From JBMTVN01 sp046047235 (GTDB taxonomy: Bacteria; Verrucomicrobiota; Verrucomicrobiia; Limisphaerales; JAHDYP01): a stretch of 7,122 bases of DNA. Positions 1-5,696 of this stretch are shown here, in pieces. Within the stretch, counting starts at the first letter, position 1, and every line of letters begins with the position of its first letter. The notes beneath the pieces are model-generated. The model ran no database searches and had not been told where the DNA came from. It saw only the letters and a list, made by a program, of their open reading frames with translations. The position numbers were made by a program, and so were the translations under genes. The DNA lies in NCBI GenBank assembly GCA_046047235.1, contig JBJOII010000178.1, positions 1-7,122 on the forward strand, written 5' to 3'.

Positions 1-2124
1 CAGGGACGGGTCGGCGCCGTTGAAGTTCTGGTCAAGAATGAACTGGTCCACGCTGCCGGCGATGTTGTCCTGCTCAATCTTGAACCAGTCCACACTCACG
101 GTCAGGTTCTTCAGGTAGTCAGGCGTGTAAACCATGCCTGCGGTGAAGTTCTCCGCAGTCTCGGCCTCCAGATCAGGGTTGCCGCTGTAGATGGTCTTGA
201 TCTGCTCAAACGTGGGATACAGGTTCGAATCCCAGCCGGCTTCATAGTCGGCCGAGCTAGGATCGTAACCCGCACTCGTCGGATCCGAAACCCCCTCAAT
301 CGCACCGCGAGCCGGATTCCGCAGCTCAGGATAGCTCTCCTGTGCCGTCGTGTACAGGTCGCCGAAGGAAGGCGGCAGGAACGACGTGCCGTAGGAACCC
401 CGCAGCGTCACCGTCTCGTTGATCGGCTGCCAACGCATCCAGACCTTCGGATTCCACGTGCTGCCGAAATCGCTGTAGTTGTCATAACGAACCGCCACAC
501 CGGTCTCAAACATGTGCACTGCCGTCACATCCATGTCCGGACTCACTACCGGCAAACGGAACTCAGTGAAGGCACTGTCATACCGACGAGTCCCCGAGAG
601 CGGCGCCGCACTATTGAACCCAACGGTATCGCCCATCCGTTGCGCTGCGTCAGGCATGGAGCTATAGCGCTCTTCGGTAAACATCACGCCCACCGCAGTG
701 CCCAGCATACCCGCCGGCACCTCAATGATATCGCCGTAAACAGAGGCATCGAAGGACACCAGCTGCGAGTCGTCAATGGTCATCAGGTCCTGGGTAACGC
801 GCTCCATCTGGGCCGCGCTGTTCGCCTGGTTGCCGTAAGGATTGAAGGCCGTCGCCGGATCCGTGTCGTTCAGTGCTTCCTGCAACGCCGAAGCGCTGAG
901 CTCGCCGCCACCGATCCACGTGCGGCGGTCGCGGCCATAGTTGAAGGCCGTCTGCCACTGGAGGTCGCTATCCCCAATGTAGCCGGTCAAACCGGTCACC
1001 ACGCGGAATGCATCACCCTCCGTGGTCTCAGTGCGGGGCCCCGCTTCCACCGTGCGATAGGTGAAATAGTCATCGTCCACCCCAAATACGTTGTAGGGGT
1101 TCGAGGCCGGAACAATCAGCCCGTTGCCCACAAACGGCGAAAAGATCGGGGTCGGAGCCAGCTGATTGTAGCTCTTCAGGTGCGTGTAGTTGCCCTCCGC
1201 GAAGAACTTCAGGTTGTCCCCAAAGATCTTCTGCTCCGCGCTGCTGAAAAAGTTGTAGCGCTCTTCCGGACGAATCGCCGGGGTATACTCGGGATACGGG
1301 AACCGGTCGGTCACCGTGAACGGACGGTAATCACCAATGCTCGTGCCGGTCGTTCCCGGAGGCCCGTCATAGACCAGATCGCCCTGGGCAATCAAGCGAC
1401 CCGGGTTACTCGCACTGCTCGTGTTCGCCGGATTCGTGATGTCCGCTTCAGAACGCGAGCGGTCCTGACTCATCAAATCGTTCTGCTTGTAGAACGACCC
1501 GGAAACCATGAATGAGGTGTCCGCATCAGAATGCCCCGTGACGAAGGAGTAGTTCTGCCGGCCCACGTCGGTATCCGTCGTGTTCCCGTAGTAGGCATTC
1601 AACTCGGTGCCGGTGAAGTCCTTGCGGGTGATGAAGTTCACCACGCCAGCCACAGCATCCGCACCGTAGATGGCCGACCCACCATCCAACAGGACTTCCA
1701 CCCGCTCCAATGCCGCCATCGGAATGGTGTTCAAATCCTGGTTTGGAACCCGGCGACCGTTCAGCAGCACCAGGGTGCCACCCGGAATACCGCGCAACGC
1801 AATTCCGGCGGATCCATCACCGCCGTTGCCACGCGAACTGCCGTAGTTGCCGGCACCAATCGTGGCGGGCAACCTCCGCGTCAGGTCTTCCAGCGCCTTG
1901 ACGTTCATCTTCTCCAGCTCCGCAGAGGAAATAACGTCGACCGGGGCCGGGCTGTTCACCTCCATCACTTCGGGAATCAACGAACCGGTCACCACGATCT
2001 TGTCCATCTTCACCGGCTCTTCGCCAGCGGGTTGGGCCAGGGCAGTAGTGAGACCGATGGCGTTCAGGGCCAAAGCCGCTTGACACGCACGACGGATCAT
2101 CTGTCGGGTCTTGGGATCTTGCAT
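1..2124 (-). CDS. TonB-dependent outer-membrane receptor, 3' end cut off by window edge
   Basis: The frame is open for 708 codons from an ATG at 2124-2122 to base 1 with no stop, so the C-terminal part of the barrel is missing. Residues 1-30 look like a signal peptide: RR at 11-12, a hydrophobic stretch at about 15-28, and cleavage after ALA (28-30). A TonB-box-like segment (VKMDKIVVTGS) lies at 38-48. The plug domain, about 50-172, carries LEDLTRRLP (78-86), LRGIPGG (110-116), LVLLNGRRVP (118-127), RVEVLLDGGSAIYGADAVAG (141-160) and VVNFITRKDF (161-170), all hallmarks of this family. The rest reads as alternating aromatic/polar barrel strands. There is no STN or carboxypeptidase-like N-terminal domain. 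Such receptors import siderophores, cobalamin or carbohydrates using TonB-ExbBD energy; the substrate cannot be told here. M9 (2100-2098) is an alternative start. Neither start has a clear Shine-Dalgarno. The gene lacks the strong C-over-G bias of the plus strand seen to its right. Confidence 0.95.
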   Translation of the reverse strand, partial: MQDPKTRQMIRRACQAALALNAIGLTTALAQPAGEEPVKMDKIVVTGSLIPEVMEVNSPAPVDVISSAELEKMNVKALEDLTRRLPATIGAGNYGSSRGNGGDGSAGIALRGIPGGTLVLLNGRRVPNQDLNTIPMAALERVEVLLDGGSAIYGADAVAGVVNFITRKDFTGTELNAYYGNTTDTDVGRQNYSFVTGHSDADTSFMVSGSFYKQNDLMSQDRSRSEADITNPANTSSASNPGRLIAQGDLVYDGPPGTTGTSIGDYRPFTVTDRFPYPEYTPAIRPEERYNFFSSAEQKIFGDNLKFFAEGNYTHLKSYNQLAPTPIFSPFVGNGLIVPASNPYNVFGVDDDYFTYRTVEAGPRTETTEGDAFRVVTGLTGYIGDSDLQWQTAFNYGRDRRTWIGGGELSASALQEALNDTDPATAFNPYGNQANSAAQMERVTQDLMTIDDSQLVSFDASVYGDIIEVPAGMLGTAVGVMFTEERYSSMPDAAQRMGDTVGFNSAAPLSGTRRYDSAFTEFRLPVVSPDMDVTAVHMFETGVAVRYDNYSDFGSTWNPKVWMRWQPINETVTLRGSYGTSFLPPSFGDLYTTAQESYPELRNPARGAIEGVSDPTSAGYDPSSADYEAGWDSNLYPTFEQIKTIYSGNPDLEAETAENFTAGMVYTPDYLKNLTVSVDWFKIEQDNIAGSVDQFILDQNFNGADPSL

Positions 2125-2125
2125 A

Positions 2126-2257
2126 CTAGCTTGGGTGGTTTACGTGTGGGTTCAGAGGACCGATACGAAAGCACAAAACCACCGGGGCGGCATTCCCCCA
2201 TGAACTTCTGGAAGTCCGCGGCTCAAGCGTACGTCTCGCGCTTATCGTCCGGGTCAT
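2126..2257 (-). other. Possible 43-codon leader ORF ahead of the receptor gene
   Basis: Inside the predicted leader, an ATG at 2257-2255 opens a frame that runs 43 codons to TAG at 2128-2126. That stop lies a single base before the receptor ATG and in a different frame. An AGAGG at 2272-2268 lies 10 nt upstream of the ATG, a weak and rather distant Shine-Dalgarno. The peptide is basic (MTRTISARRTLEPR...) and resembles nothing I recognise. The close spacing would suit translational coupling to a receptor that has no Shine-Dalgarno of its own. An ORF of this length can also occur by chance in GC-rich DNA. Confidence 0.2.
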
Positions 2258-2345
2258 AGAGAGTCCGCCTCTGGGTTGATAGCGGCGGGGTCTCGCGGCG
2301 GAGAGTAGTTGCGCTTCAGAATGTGGTCAAGATCAAAGACTTCTA

Positions 2346-2376
2346 ATTATACCGCGCCGAAGGACCAACACGGGAA
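2346..2376 (-). promoter_or_regulatory. Candidate promoter for the TonB-dependent receptor
   Basis: On the minus strand, bases 2351-2346 read TATAAT, a perfect sigma-70 -10 hexamer in otherwise GC-rich DNA. The best upstream -35 candidate is TTCCCG (2376-2371), which is weak and spaced 19 nt away, so the -10 carries most of the support. Transcription would start near 2339 and leave a leader of about 215 nt before the receptor ATG. It also lies just downstream of the stop of the small secreted gene, so it would give the receptor its own transcript. Confidence 0.45.
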
Positions 2377-2423
2377 TAAAACATCCTGAACAACACCATC
2401 GCTCTAGCACCCGTCCCACCCAC

Positions 2424-2774
2424 TCACCGCCCAGCAGGCATCCGCGAAAACACCTGCGCCGGAGTCTGCGCCCCCATCCGCCGCATATCCGCCCGATCGA
2501 TAATCACCACATGCATCCTCCCGTTTTCCACCTGCTTCTTGTCCAATGGTAAAGCCTGCACCTCAACCCGCGAACGCGACTTGCGCTGCTGTTCCCGACC
2601 GGCTTCCGCCACCTTCCCTGCCTGGATCGCCACCTTGCCCTTCACTTGAACCCTGCAACATTGAAACCGCACCCGCCCGGTTGGCCCGTCGCCAGCCCTC
2701 ACCGGAATCACCGCAAGCAGGACCCCCATCCCCAAAACCGCCGCAGCAACATACAACCCGCACCGACGCCGCAA
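2424..2774 (-). CDS. Small secreted protein of unknown function (TTG start)
   Basis: A 116-residue protein I do not recognise. The start is TTG at 2774-2772: it directly follows an in-frame TGA, sits 5 nt after a GGGAGG Shine-Dalgarno (2785-2780), and gives a proper signal peptide. That peptide has RRR at 2-4, a hydrophobic core at about 7-25, and likely cleavage after VRA (25-27). The mature part is about 89 residues and basic, with a CC pair at 39-40, a K/Q/R-rich middle (43-70) and a beta-like HVVIID segment (88-93). It probably acts in the periplasm or outside the cell. It runs divergently from terC and in the same direction as the receptor, though the receptor seems to have its own promoter. 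Codon ends are G-rich, like other minus-strand genes in the right part of the window, which supports real coding. The competing plus-strand frame here is only an upstream extension of terC and is rejected. An internal ATG at residue 16 would give a truncated signal peptide and is less likely. Confidence 0.6.
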   Translation of the reverse strand: MRRRCGLYVAAAVLGMGVLLAVIPVRAGDGPTGRVRFQCCRVQVKGKVAIQAGKVAEAGREQQRKSRSRVEVQALPLDKKQVENGRMHVVIIDRADMRRMGAQTPAQVFSRMPAGR

Positions 2775-2779
2775 TCACA

Positions 2780-2785
2780 CCTCCC
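2780..2785 (-). promoter_or_regulatory. Shine-Dalgarno that sets the TTG start
   Basis: The minus strand reads GGGAGG at 2785-2780, then the 5-nt spacer TGTGA, then TTG. The first five bases of this site belong to the outermost unit of the heptamer repeat, so the array supplies the ribosome binding site. It is one of the two strong Shine-Dalgarno sequences in the window and is the main reason for choosing TTG. Confidence 0.6.
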
Positions 2786-2864
2786 ATCTCCCATCTCCCA
2801 TCTCCCAACTGCCATATCCCATATCCCATATCCCATATCCTATCTCCCATCTCCCATCTCCGCC
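2781..2864. repeat. Heptamer tandem repeat (CTCCCAT / ATCCCAT, about 11 units)
   Basis: From 2781 the plus strand reads in 7-nt units: three CTCCCAT, then CTCCCAA, CTGCCAT, three ATCCCAT, ATCCTAT, two CTCCCAT, then the degenerate CTCCGCC. The two unit types are blocked, with ATCCCAT in the centre flanked by CTCCCAT. The minus strand is G-rich: four GGG runs at 2806-2804, 2799-2797, 2792-2790 and 2785-2783 with 4-nt spacers fit the usual G-quadruplex pattern. The array fills most of the 140 bp between the divergent starts of the secreted gene and terC. With 7-bp units and no spacers it is not CRISPR. Slippage could change the copy number and hence the promoter spacing; that is inference. Confidence 0.9.
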
Positions 2865-2914
2865 CCCCATATCCTCTTGCACGCAAGCCCCCCTCATGGT
2901 TCATCAAGCCCCAT

Positions 2915-3679
2915 ATGGAATGGATCACCAGCCCCGAAGCCTGGATTAGCCTGCTCACGCTCACTGTCCTGGAAATCGTCCTGGGCATCGACAACATCGT
3001 CTTTATCTCCATCCTCTCCGGAAAACTCCCCCCCGAACAACAGGACAAAGCCCGAAAACTCGGCCTGAGCCTCGCCATGATTATGCGAATCCTCCTCCTG
3101 ATGGGAATCGCCTGGCTCGTCAAACTCACCGCCCCCATCTTCCATATCCCCACCCTCGGTATCCTCCATGAAGCCCACCCCGTCTCTGGCCGCGACCTCA
3201 TCCTCCTCCTCGGCGGCCTCTTCCTCATCGCCAAGGCTACCCACGAAATCCACGACAAACTCGAGGGCGAAGACGGTCAGGTCACCCGTCGCCTCGCCCC
3301 GACGTTCGCCGCCGTCATCGTCCAAATCCTCATGCTCGACATCGTCTTCTCCCTCGATTCGGTCATTACCGCCGTCGGCATGGCCAAACACCTCCCCATT
3401 ATGATCCTCGCAGTCATCATCGCCGTCGGCTTCATGCTTGTCTTCGCCGGGCGGATCAGCGACTTCATCCACCACCACCCCAGCTTGAAAATGCTCGCCC
3501 TCAGCTTCCTCCTGCTCGTCGGCTTCGCCCTCGTCGCCGAAAGTTTCCACCAGGCCATCCCCAAAGGTTACATCTACTTCGCCATGGCCTTCTCCGTGGG
3601 AGTCGAAATCCTGAACATCCGGGGCAAAACCCGCCGCGCCGAAGCCAAATCCGTCACCCTATCCCAACCCTACCGCTAG
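2915..3679 (+). CDS. TerC-family integral membrane protein
   Basis: A 254-residue polytopic inner-membrane protein of the TerC/Alx/YkoY group, members of which are linked to tellurite resistance, manganese export or membrane-protein metalation. The two diagnostic motifs are present: LEIVLGIDNIVFISIL (19-34) with acidic E20, D26 and the adjacent N27, and LDIVFSLDSVITAVGM (141-156) with D142 and D148, lying in membrane helices where metal binding is expected. Hydrophobic helices lie at about 10-35, 50-72, 93-108, 130-156, 161-179, 193-211 and 217-234. A charged cytoplasmic-type loop, HEIHDKLEGE (110-119), lies between the motif halves, and the tail is basic. The start (MEWITSPEAW) is the usual family start, and the length fits the short single-domain members. 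The frame stays open upstream for 123 codons, but that part is proline-rich translated repeat and antisense of the secreted gene. I see no Shine-Dalgarno and no yybP-ykoY manganese riboswitch upstream. The specific ion is not determinable here. Confidence 0.93.
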   Translation: MEWITSPEAWISLLTLTVLEIVLGIDNIVFISILSGKLPPEQQDKARKLGLSLAMIMRILLLMGIAWLVKLTAPIFHIPTLGILHEAHPVSGRDLILLLGGLFLIAKATHEIHDKLEGEDGQVTRRLAPTFAAVIVQILMLDIVFSLDSVITAVGMAKHLPIMILAVIIAVGFMLVFAGRISDFIHHHPSLKMLALSFLLLVGFALVAESFHQAIPKGYIYFAMAFSVGVEILNIRGKTRRAEAKSVTLSQPYR

Positions 3680-3722
3680 CGAATCCCCTGCTTGCCAGCA
3701 TGGTTCCGACCGCGGTAGGTTG
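3665..3722. other. Inverted repeat spanning the terC stop codon
   Basis: CAACCCTACCGC (3665-3676) pairs with GCGGTAGGTTG (3712-3722): 11 base pairs with one bulged C, across a 35-nt interval. The left arm is the last coding part of terC, ending just before the stop TAG. It could fold at the transcript 3' end and act as a weak terminator or stabilise the end, but it lacks a T-tract. The loop is long, so chance remains possible. Confidence 0.35.
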
Positions 3723-3749
3723 TCTCCCACCTCTGAGCCCCAGGGTATT

Positions 3750-3782
3750 CAATCCATGAGGGAGCACGCTCAGGCTGGATTG
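3750..3782. promoter_or_regulatory. Hairpin or operator-like dyad upstream of the lipoprotein gene
   Basis: CAATCCA (3750-3756) pairs perfectly with TGGATTG (3776-3782). Nested inside, TGAG (3757-3760) pairs with CTCA (3769-3772), leaving an 8-nt loop and a GGC bulge. The dyad ends 19 nt before the lipoprotein ATG and has no T-tract, so it is more likely a 5' leader structure or a protein-binding site than a terminator. No convincing -10/-35 pair was found in 3680-3801. Confidence 0.35.
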
Positions 3783-3801
3783 CAGGCACGAATCGAGAGT
3801 T

Positions 3802-4839
3802 ATGAAGAACGCCAGACTTTTGCAGGGATGGATGGCCTCCGCGGCCATGCTGGGATTGGCCGCAGCTTGGTTGACCGGCTGTGCCAGCCCCAACTCCACC
3901 CCCACAGCCCCCGAGTCCACCCGGGCCGGTTTCCTCTACCGAACCAACTACCACGGTTGGGAAAACTCCATCTGGGTCAGTAACGGTAAGGTCGAAGCCA
4001 TCATTGTGCCGGAAGTCGGCCGCATCATGCAGTTCCGCTTCGCCGGCGAAACCGACAGCCCCTTCTGGGAAAATCCCGAAACCGCAGGCCTCGCCAGCGG
4101 TCAACCCGGCTCCAGCGAGCCCGTCGTCTGGCGTGAATACGGCGGTGACCGCGTCTGGCCCTCACCCCAAATCGAATGGGGCAATGTCATGTCCACCAAC
4201 TGGCCGCCCCCCGCCGCATTCGACGGCTCAAAGGTGCAGGCTCAGGTCAACGGCTGGGTCGTCACCCTCACCTACCCTGCCGATCCCGATTTCGGCATCC
4301 GCGTCAAACGCCGCATCGAACTCCCCGCGGGCCAGGCGAAAATGGAGGTCTCCACCGAGTTCGAGAAACTCGACAACAAAACCATCGACGCCGGCGTCTG
4401 GGTCATGACCCAGCTCAAGGAACCCGTCGGCCTCTATGCCCGGCTCCCCATGCTCTCCAAATTCCCGCAAGGCTTCCAACCCATGTCCGGACGCCTCCCG
4501 CCCAGCCTCGCCATCCGCGATCGGCTCCTCTCTCTCGGACGGGATTCAGAAAACGATTACCGCCTCGGCCTCGAAGTCGGTTCGGTCCTCTGGATGAACG
4601 ACGACATCGTCCTGAAAATTGATTCGCCCCGCCTGCCGGACCGCAACTACCCCGAGAACGGCATCAGCGCGATCGTGTCGACGCACCAGAACCCGCAGGA
4701 CTTCGTCCAGGTGGACATGCTGGCACCAGTGGCCCAGATCCGTGAAGGGCACGTGCTCAAACAACGGTCCAGCTACTCCCTGCTCCGCCGCAAGGAGCTC
4801 GATCCCCGCCTCGAAGCCGCACGCCTGCTGCGACCCTGA
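3802..4839 (+). CDS. DUF4380-like envelope lipoprotein
   Basis: A 345-residue lipoprotein. The signal peptide has K2 and R5, a hydrophobic core at about 11-24, and the lipobox LTGC (24-27), so C27 should be lipidated; the next residues are ASP, leaving the final membrane uncertain. After a short Pro/Thr/Ser linker (30-42), the mature domain opens with NYHGWENSIWVSNGKVEAII (49-68) and VPEVGRIMQFRF (69-80). This arrangement resembles DUF4380 proteins, whose fold is thought to be like galactose-mutarotase/aldose-epimerase beta-sandwiches. Further beta-rich stretches follow, with W-rich segments REYGGDRVWPSPQIEWG (111-127) and VWVMTQLKEPVGLYARLP (199-216). The family assignment is from memory of sequence style; a role in carbohydrate handling is inference. 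The ATG has only a weak GAGAG two bases upstream. M11 is an alternative start but would lose K2 and R5. The gene is followed by a hairpin at 4873 and seems to be transcribed alone or with terC, 122 bp upstream. Confidence 0.8.
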   Translation: MKNARLLQGWMASAAMLGLAAAWLTGCASPNSTPTAPESTRAGFLYRTNYHGWENSIWVSNGKVEAIIVPEVGRIMQFRFAGETDSPFWENPETAGLASGQPGSSEPVVWREYGGDRVWPSPQIEWGNVMSTNWPPPAAFDGSKVQAQVNGWVVTLTYPADPDFGIRVKRRIELPAGQAKMEVSTEFEKLDNKTIDAGVWVMTQLKEPVGLYARLPMLSKFPQGFQPMSGRLPPSLAIRDRLLSLGRDSENDYRLGLEVGSVLWMNDDIVLKIDSPRLPDRNYPENGISAIVSTHQNPQDFVQVDMLAPVAQIREGHVLKQRSSYSLLRRKELDPRLEAARLLRP

Positions 4840-4872
4840 CCGGGTCAGCCCATACTCAGAACGCTTTGAACC

Positions 4873-4900
4873 AAGGGGTGGCACCAGCCACCCCTTTCAC
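4873..4900 (+). terminator. Perfect 10-bp hairpin, probable terminator of the lipoprotein gene
   Basis: AAGGGGTGGC (4873-4882) and GCCACCCCTT (4887-4896) are exact reverse complements around the tetraloop ACCA. They are followed by TCACTTTCCT, a T-rich but imperfect tail. It begins 34 nt after the lipoprotein stop and ends 32 nt before the hisA ATG. It best fits an intrinsic terminator; it could instead be a leader hairpin of hisA if that promoter lies further upstream. Confidence 0.65.
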
Positions 4901-4928
4901 TTTCCTAAACCCCCAACCAGCCCAAACC

Positions 4929-5696
4929 ATGTTCAGACCCTGCATCGACCTCCACGAAGGCAAGGTGAAACAAATCGTCGGACCCTCCCTCACCACCACA
5001 CGCTCCGAACTGAAGGAGAACTTCGTCGCCACCCAACCCGCTTCCCACTTCGCCGCCCTCTACAAACAGGACGCCCTCACCGGCGGCCACGTCATCATGC
5101 TCGGCTCCGGCAATGAACACGCCGCACTGGACGCCCTCTCCGCCTATCCCGGCGGCCTCCAGATCGGCGGCGGCATCACACTCGAAAACGCACGTAAATG
5201 GCTCGATGCCCAAGCCTCCCACATCATCGTCACCTCCTGGCTGTTCCCCCAAAATGAACTCGACTGGACCCGGCTCGAACAACTCGTCCATGCCGTTGGC
5301 CGCCAACGCCTGGTCCTCGACCTGAGCTGCCGCCGCCGCGACAACCACTACTATGTCGTCTCCAACCGCTGGCAACACTTCACCCGACTGCAGCTCAGCC
5401 GCGATGCCCTCGGGAAACTCGGAGGCTTCTGCGCCGAATTTCTTATCCACGCCGTGGATGTCGAAGGCCAACGGCTCGGGATAGACCGCGAACTCGTGGA
5501 AAAACTCGCCGACTGGTGCGATATCCCCACCACTTACGCCGGCGGAGCAAAATCCCTGCAGGATCTCGAAGACGTTACCCGAATCGGACGGGGAAAAATC
5601 GACCTCACCATCGGCTCCGCACTCGATATTTTCGGCGGAAGCGAGGTTCGCTACCGGGACGCGGTTGAGTTCAACCGCCGCTCCGCCCCCTACTGA
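4929..5696 (+). CDS. hisA: HisA of the eukaryotic (HIS6) type: ProFAR isomerase
   Basis: A 255-residue (beta/alpha)8-barrel enzyme. It converts ProFAR to PRFAR by an Amadori rearrangement, the fourth step of histidine synthesis, in the cytoplasm. It matches the yeast HIS6 type, not the common bacterial HisA: CIDLHEGKVKQIVG (5-18), HVIMLG (54-59), LQIGGGI (77-83), IIVTSWLF (99-106), RLVLDLSCRR (127-136), FLIHAVDVEG (171-180), TYAGGAKSLQDL (202-213) and DLTIGSALDIFGG (225-237). The likely catalytic aspartates are D7 and D131, matching D8 and D127 of Thermotoga HisA. The phosphate-binding glycine motifs GGGI, AGGAKS and GSALDIFGG are intact. I chose the ATG at 4929 because it puts the first beta strand at the family start. 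The in-frame ATG at 4866 would add 21 residues encoded by the hairpin. No Shine-Dalgarno is visible; the upstream DNA is C-rich. No other his gene is adjacent. The stop overlaps the 3' end of the opposite-strand gene by 7 bp. Confidence 0.92.
   Translation: MFRPCIDLHEGKVKQIVGPSLTTTRSELKENFVATQPASHFAALYKQDALTGGHVIMLGSGNEHAALDALSAYPGGLQIGGGITLENARKWLDAQASHIIVTSWLFPQNELDWTRLEQLVHAVGRQRLVLDLSCRRRDNHYYVVSNRWQHFTRLQLSRDALGKLGGFCAEFLIHAVDVEGQRLGIDRELVEKLADWCDIPTTYAGGAKSLQDLEDVTRIGRGKIDLTIGSALDIFGGSEVRYRDAVEFNRRSAPY

Larger units (their letters stand above)
2125..2423. other. Intergenic region and leader upstream of the receptor
   Basis: These 299 bp separate the receptor start from the stop of the small secreted gene. 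They hold the candidate promoter, a predicted leader of about 215 nt and one short possible leader ORF (entered separately). A GGGG/CCCC pairing is possible near 2180-2200 on the minus strand, but there is no convincing terminator. I could not match the leader to a cobalamin riboswitch or another known riboswitch by eye. Confidence 0.5.

Noticed and set aside
514..1515. A 333-codon open frame on the plus strand, with a second of 242 codons at 1531-2259
   Set aside because: Both are antisense to the receptor gene, rich in Arg/His/Val with no domain pattern, and arise from its codon use. The receptor frame shows unmistakable plug motifs.
2125..2340. Cobalamin or other riboswitch in the receptor leader
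   Set aside because: I could not find the conserved B12-box type bases or another known riboswitch core by eye. A covariance-model search would be needed to claim one.
2404..2436. Second G-quadruplex candidate on the minus strand
   Set aside because: The GGG runs are close together but one loop is about 8 nt, outside the usual limit, so it is only marginal.
2781..2864. CRISPR array
   Set aside because: Units are 7 bp with no spacers and no cas genes nearby; it is a simple tandem repeat.
2546..2914. 123-codon N-terminal extension of terC
   Set aside because: It is proline/serine-rich translation of the heptamer repeat and of the antisense of the secreted gene. The family start is the methionine at 2915.
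2563..3258. Minus-strand frame of 231 codons reading through the repeat and terC
   Set aside because: It is a shadow of terC. The stretch over the repeat is only translated heptamers (WEMGDRIWDMG-like).
2894..3550. Minus-strand frame of 218 codons, extremely rich in Glu, Asp and Gly
   Set aside because: It is antisense to terC; the acidic composition follows from complementing Ile/Leu/Val/Phe codons ending in C. No independent support.
4866..4928. 21-residue N-terminal extension of HisA from an upstream ATG
   Set aside because: It runs through the terminator hairpin and precedes the conserved first beta strand. The ATG at 4929 fits the family start.
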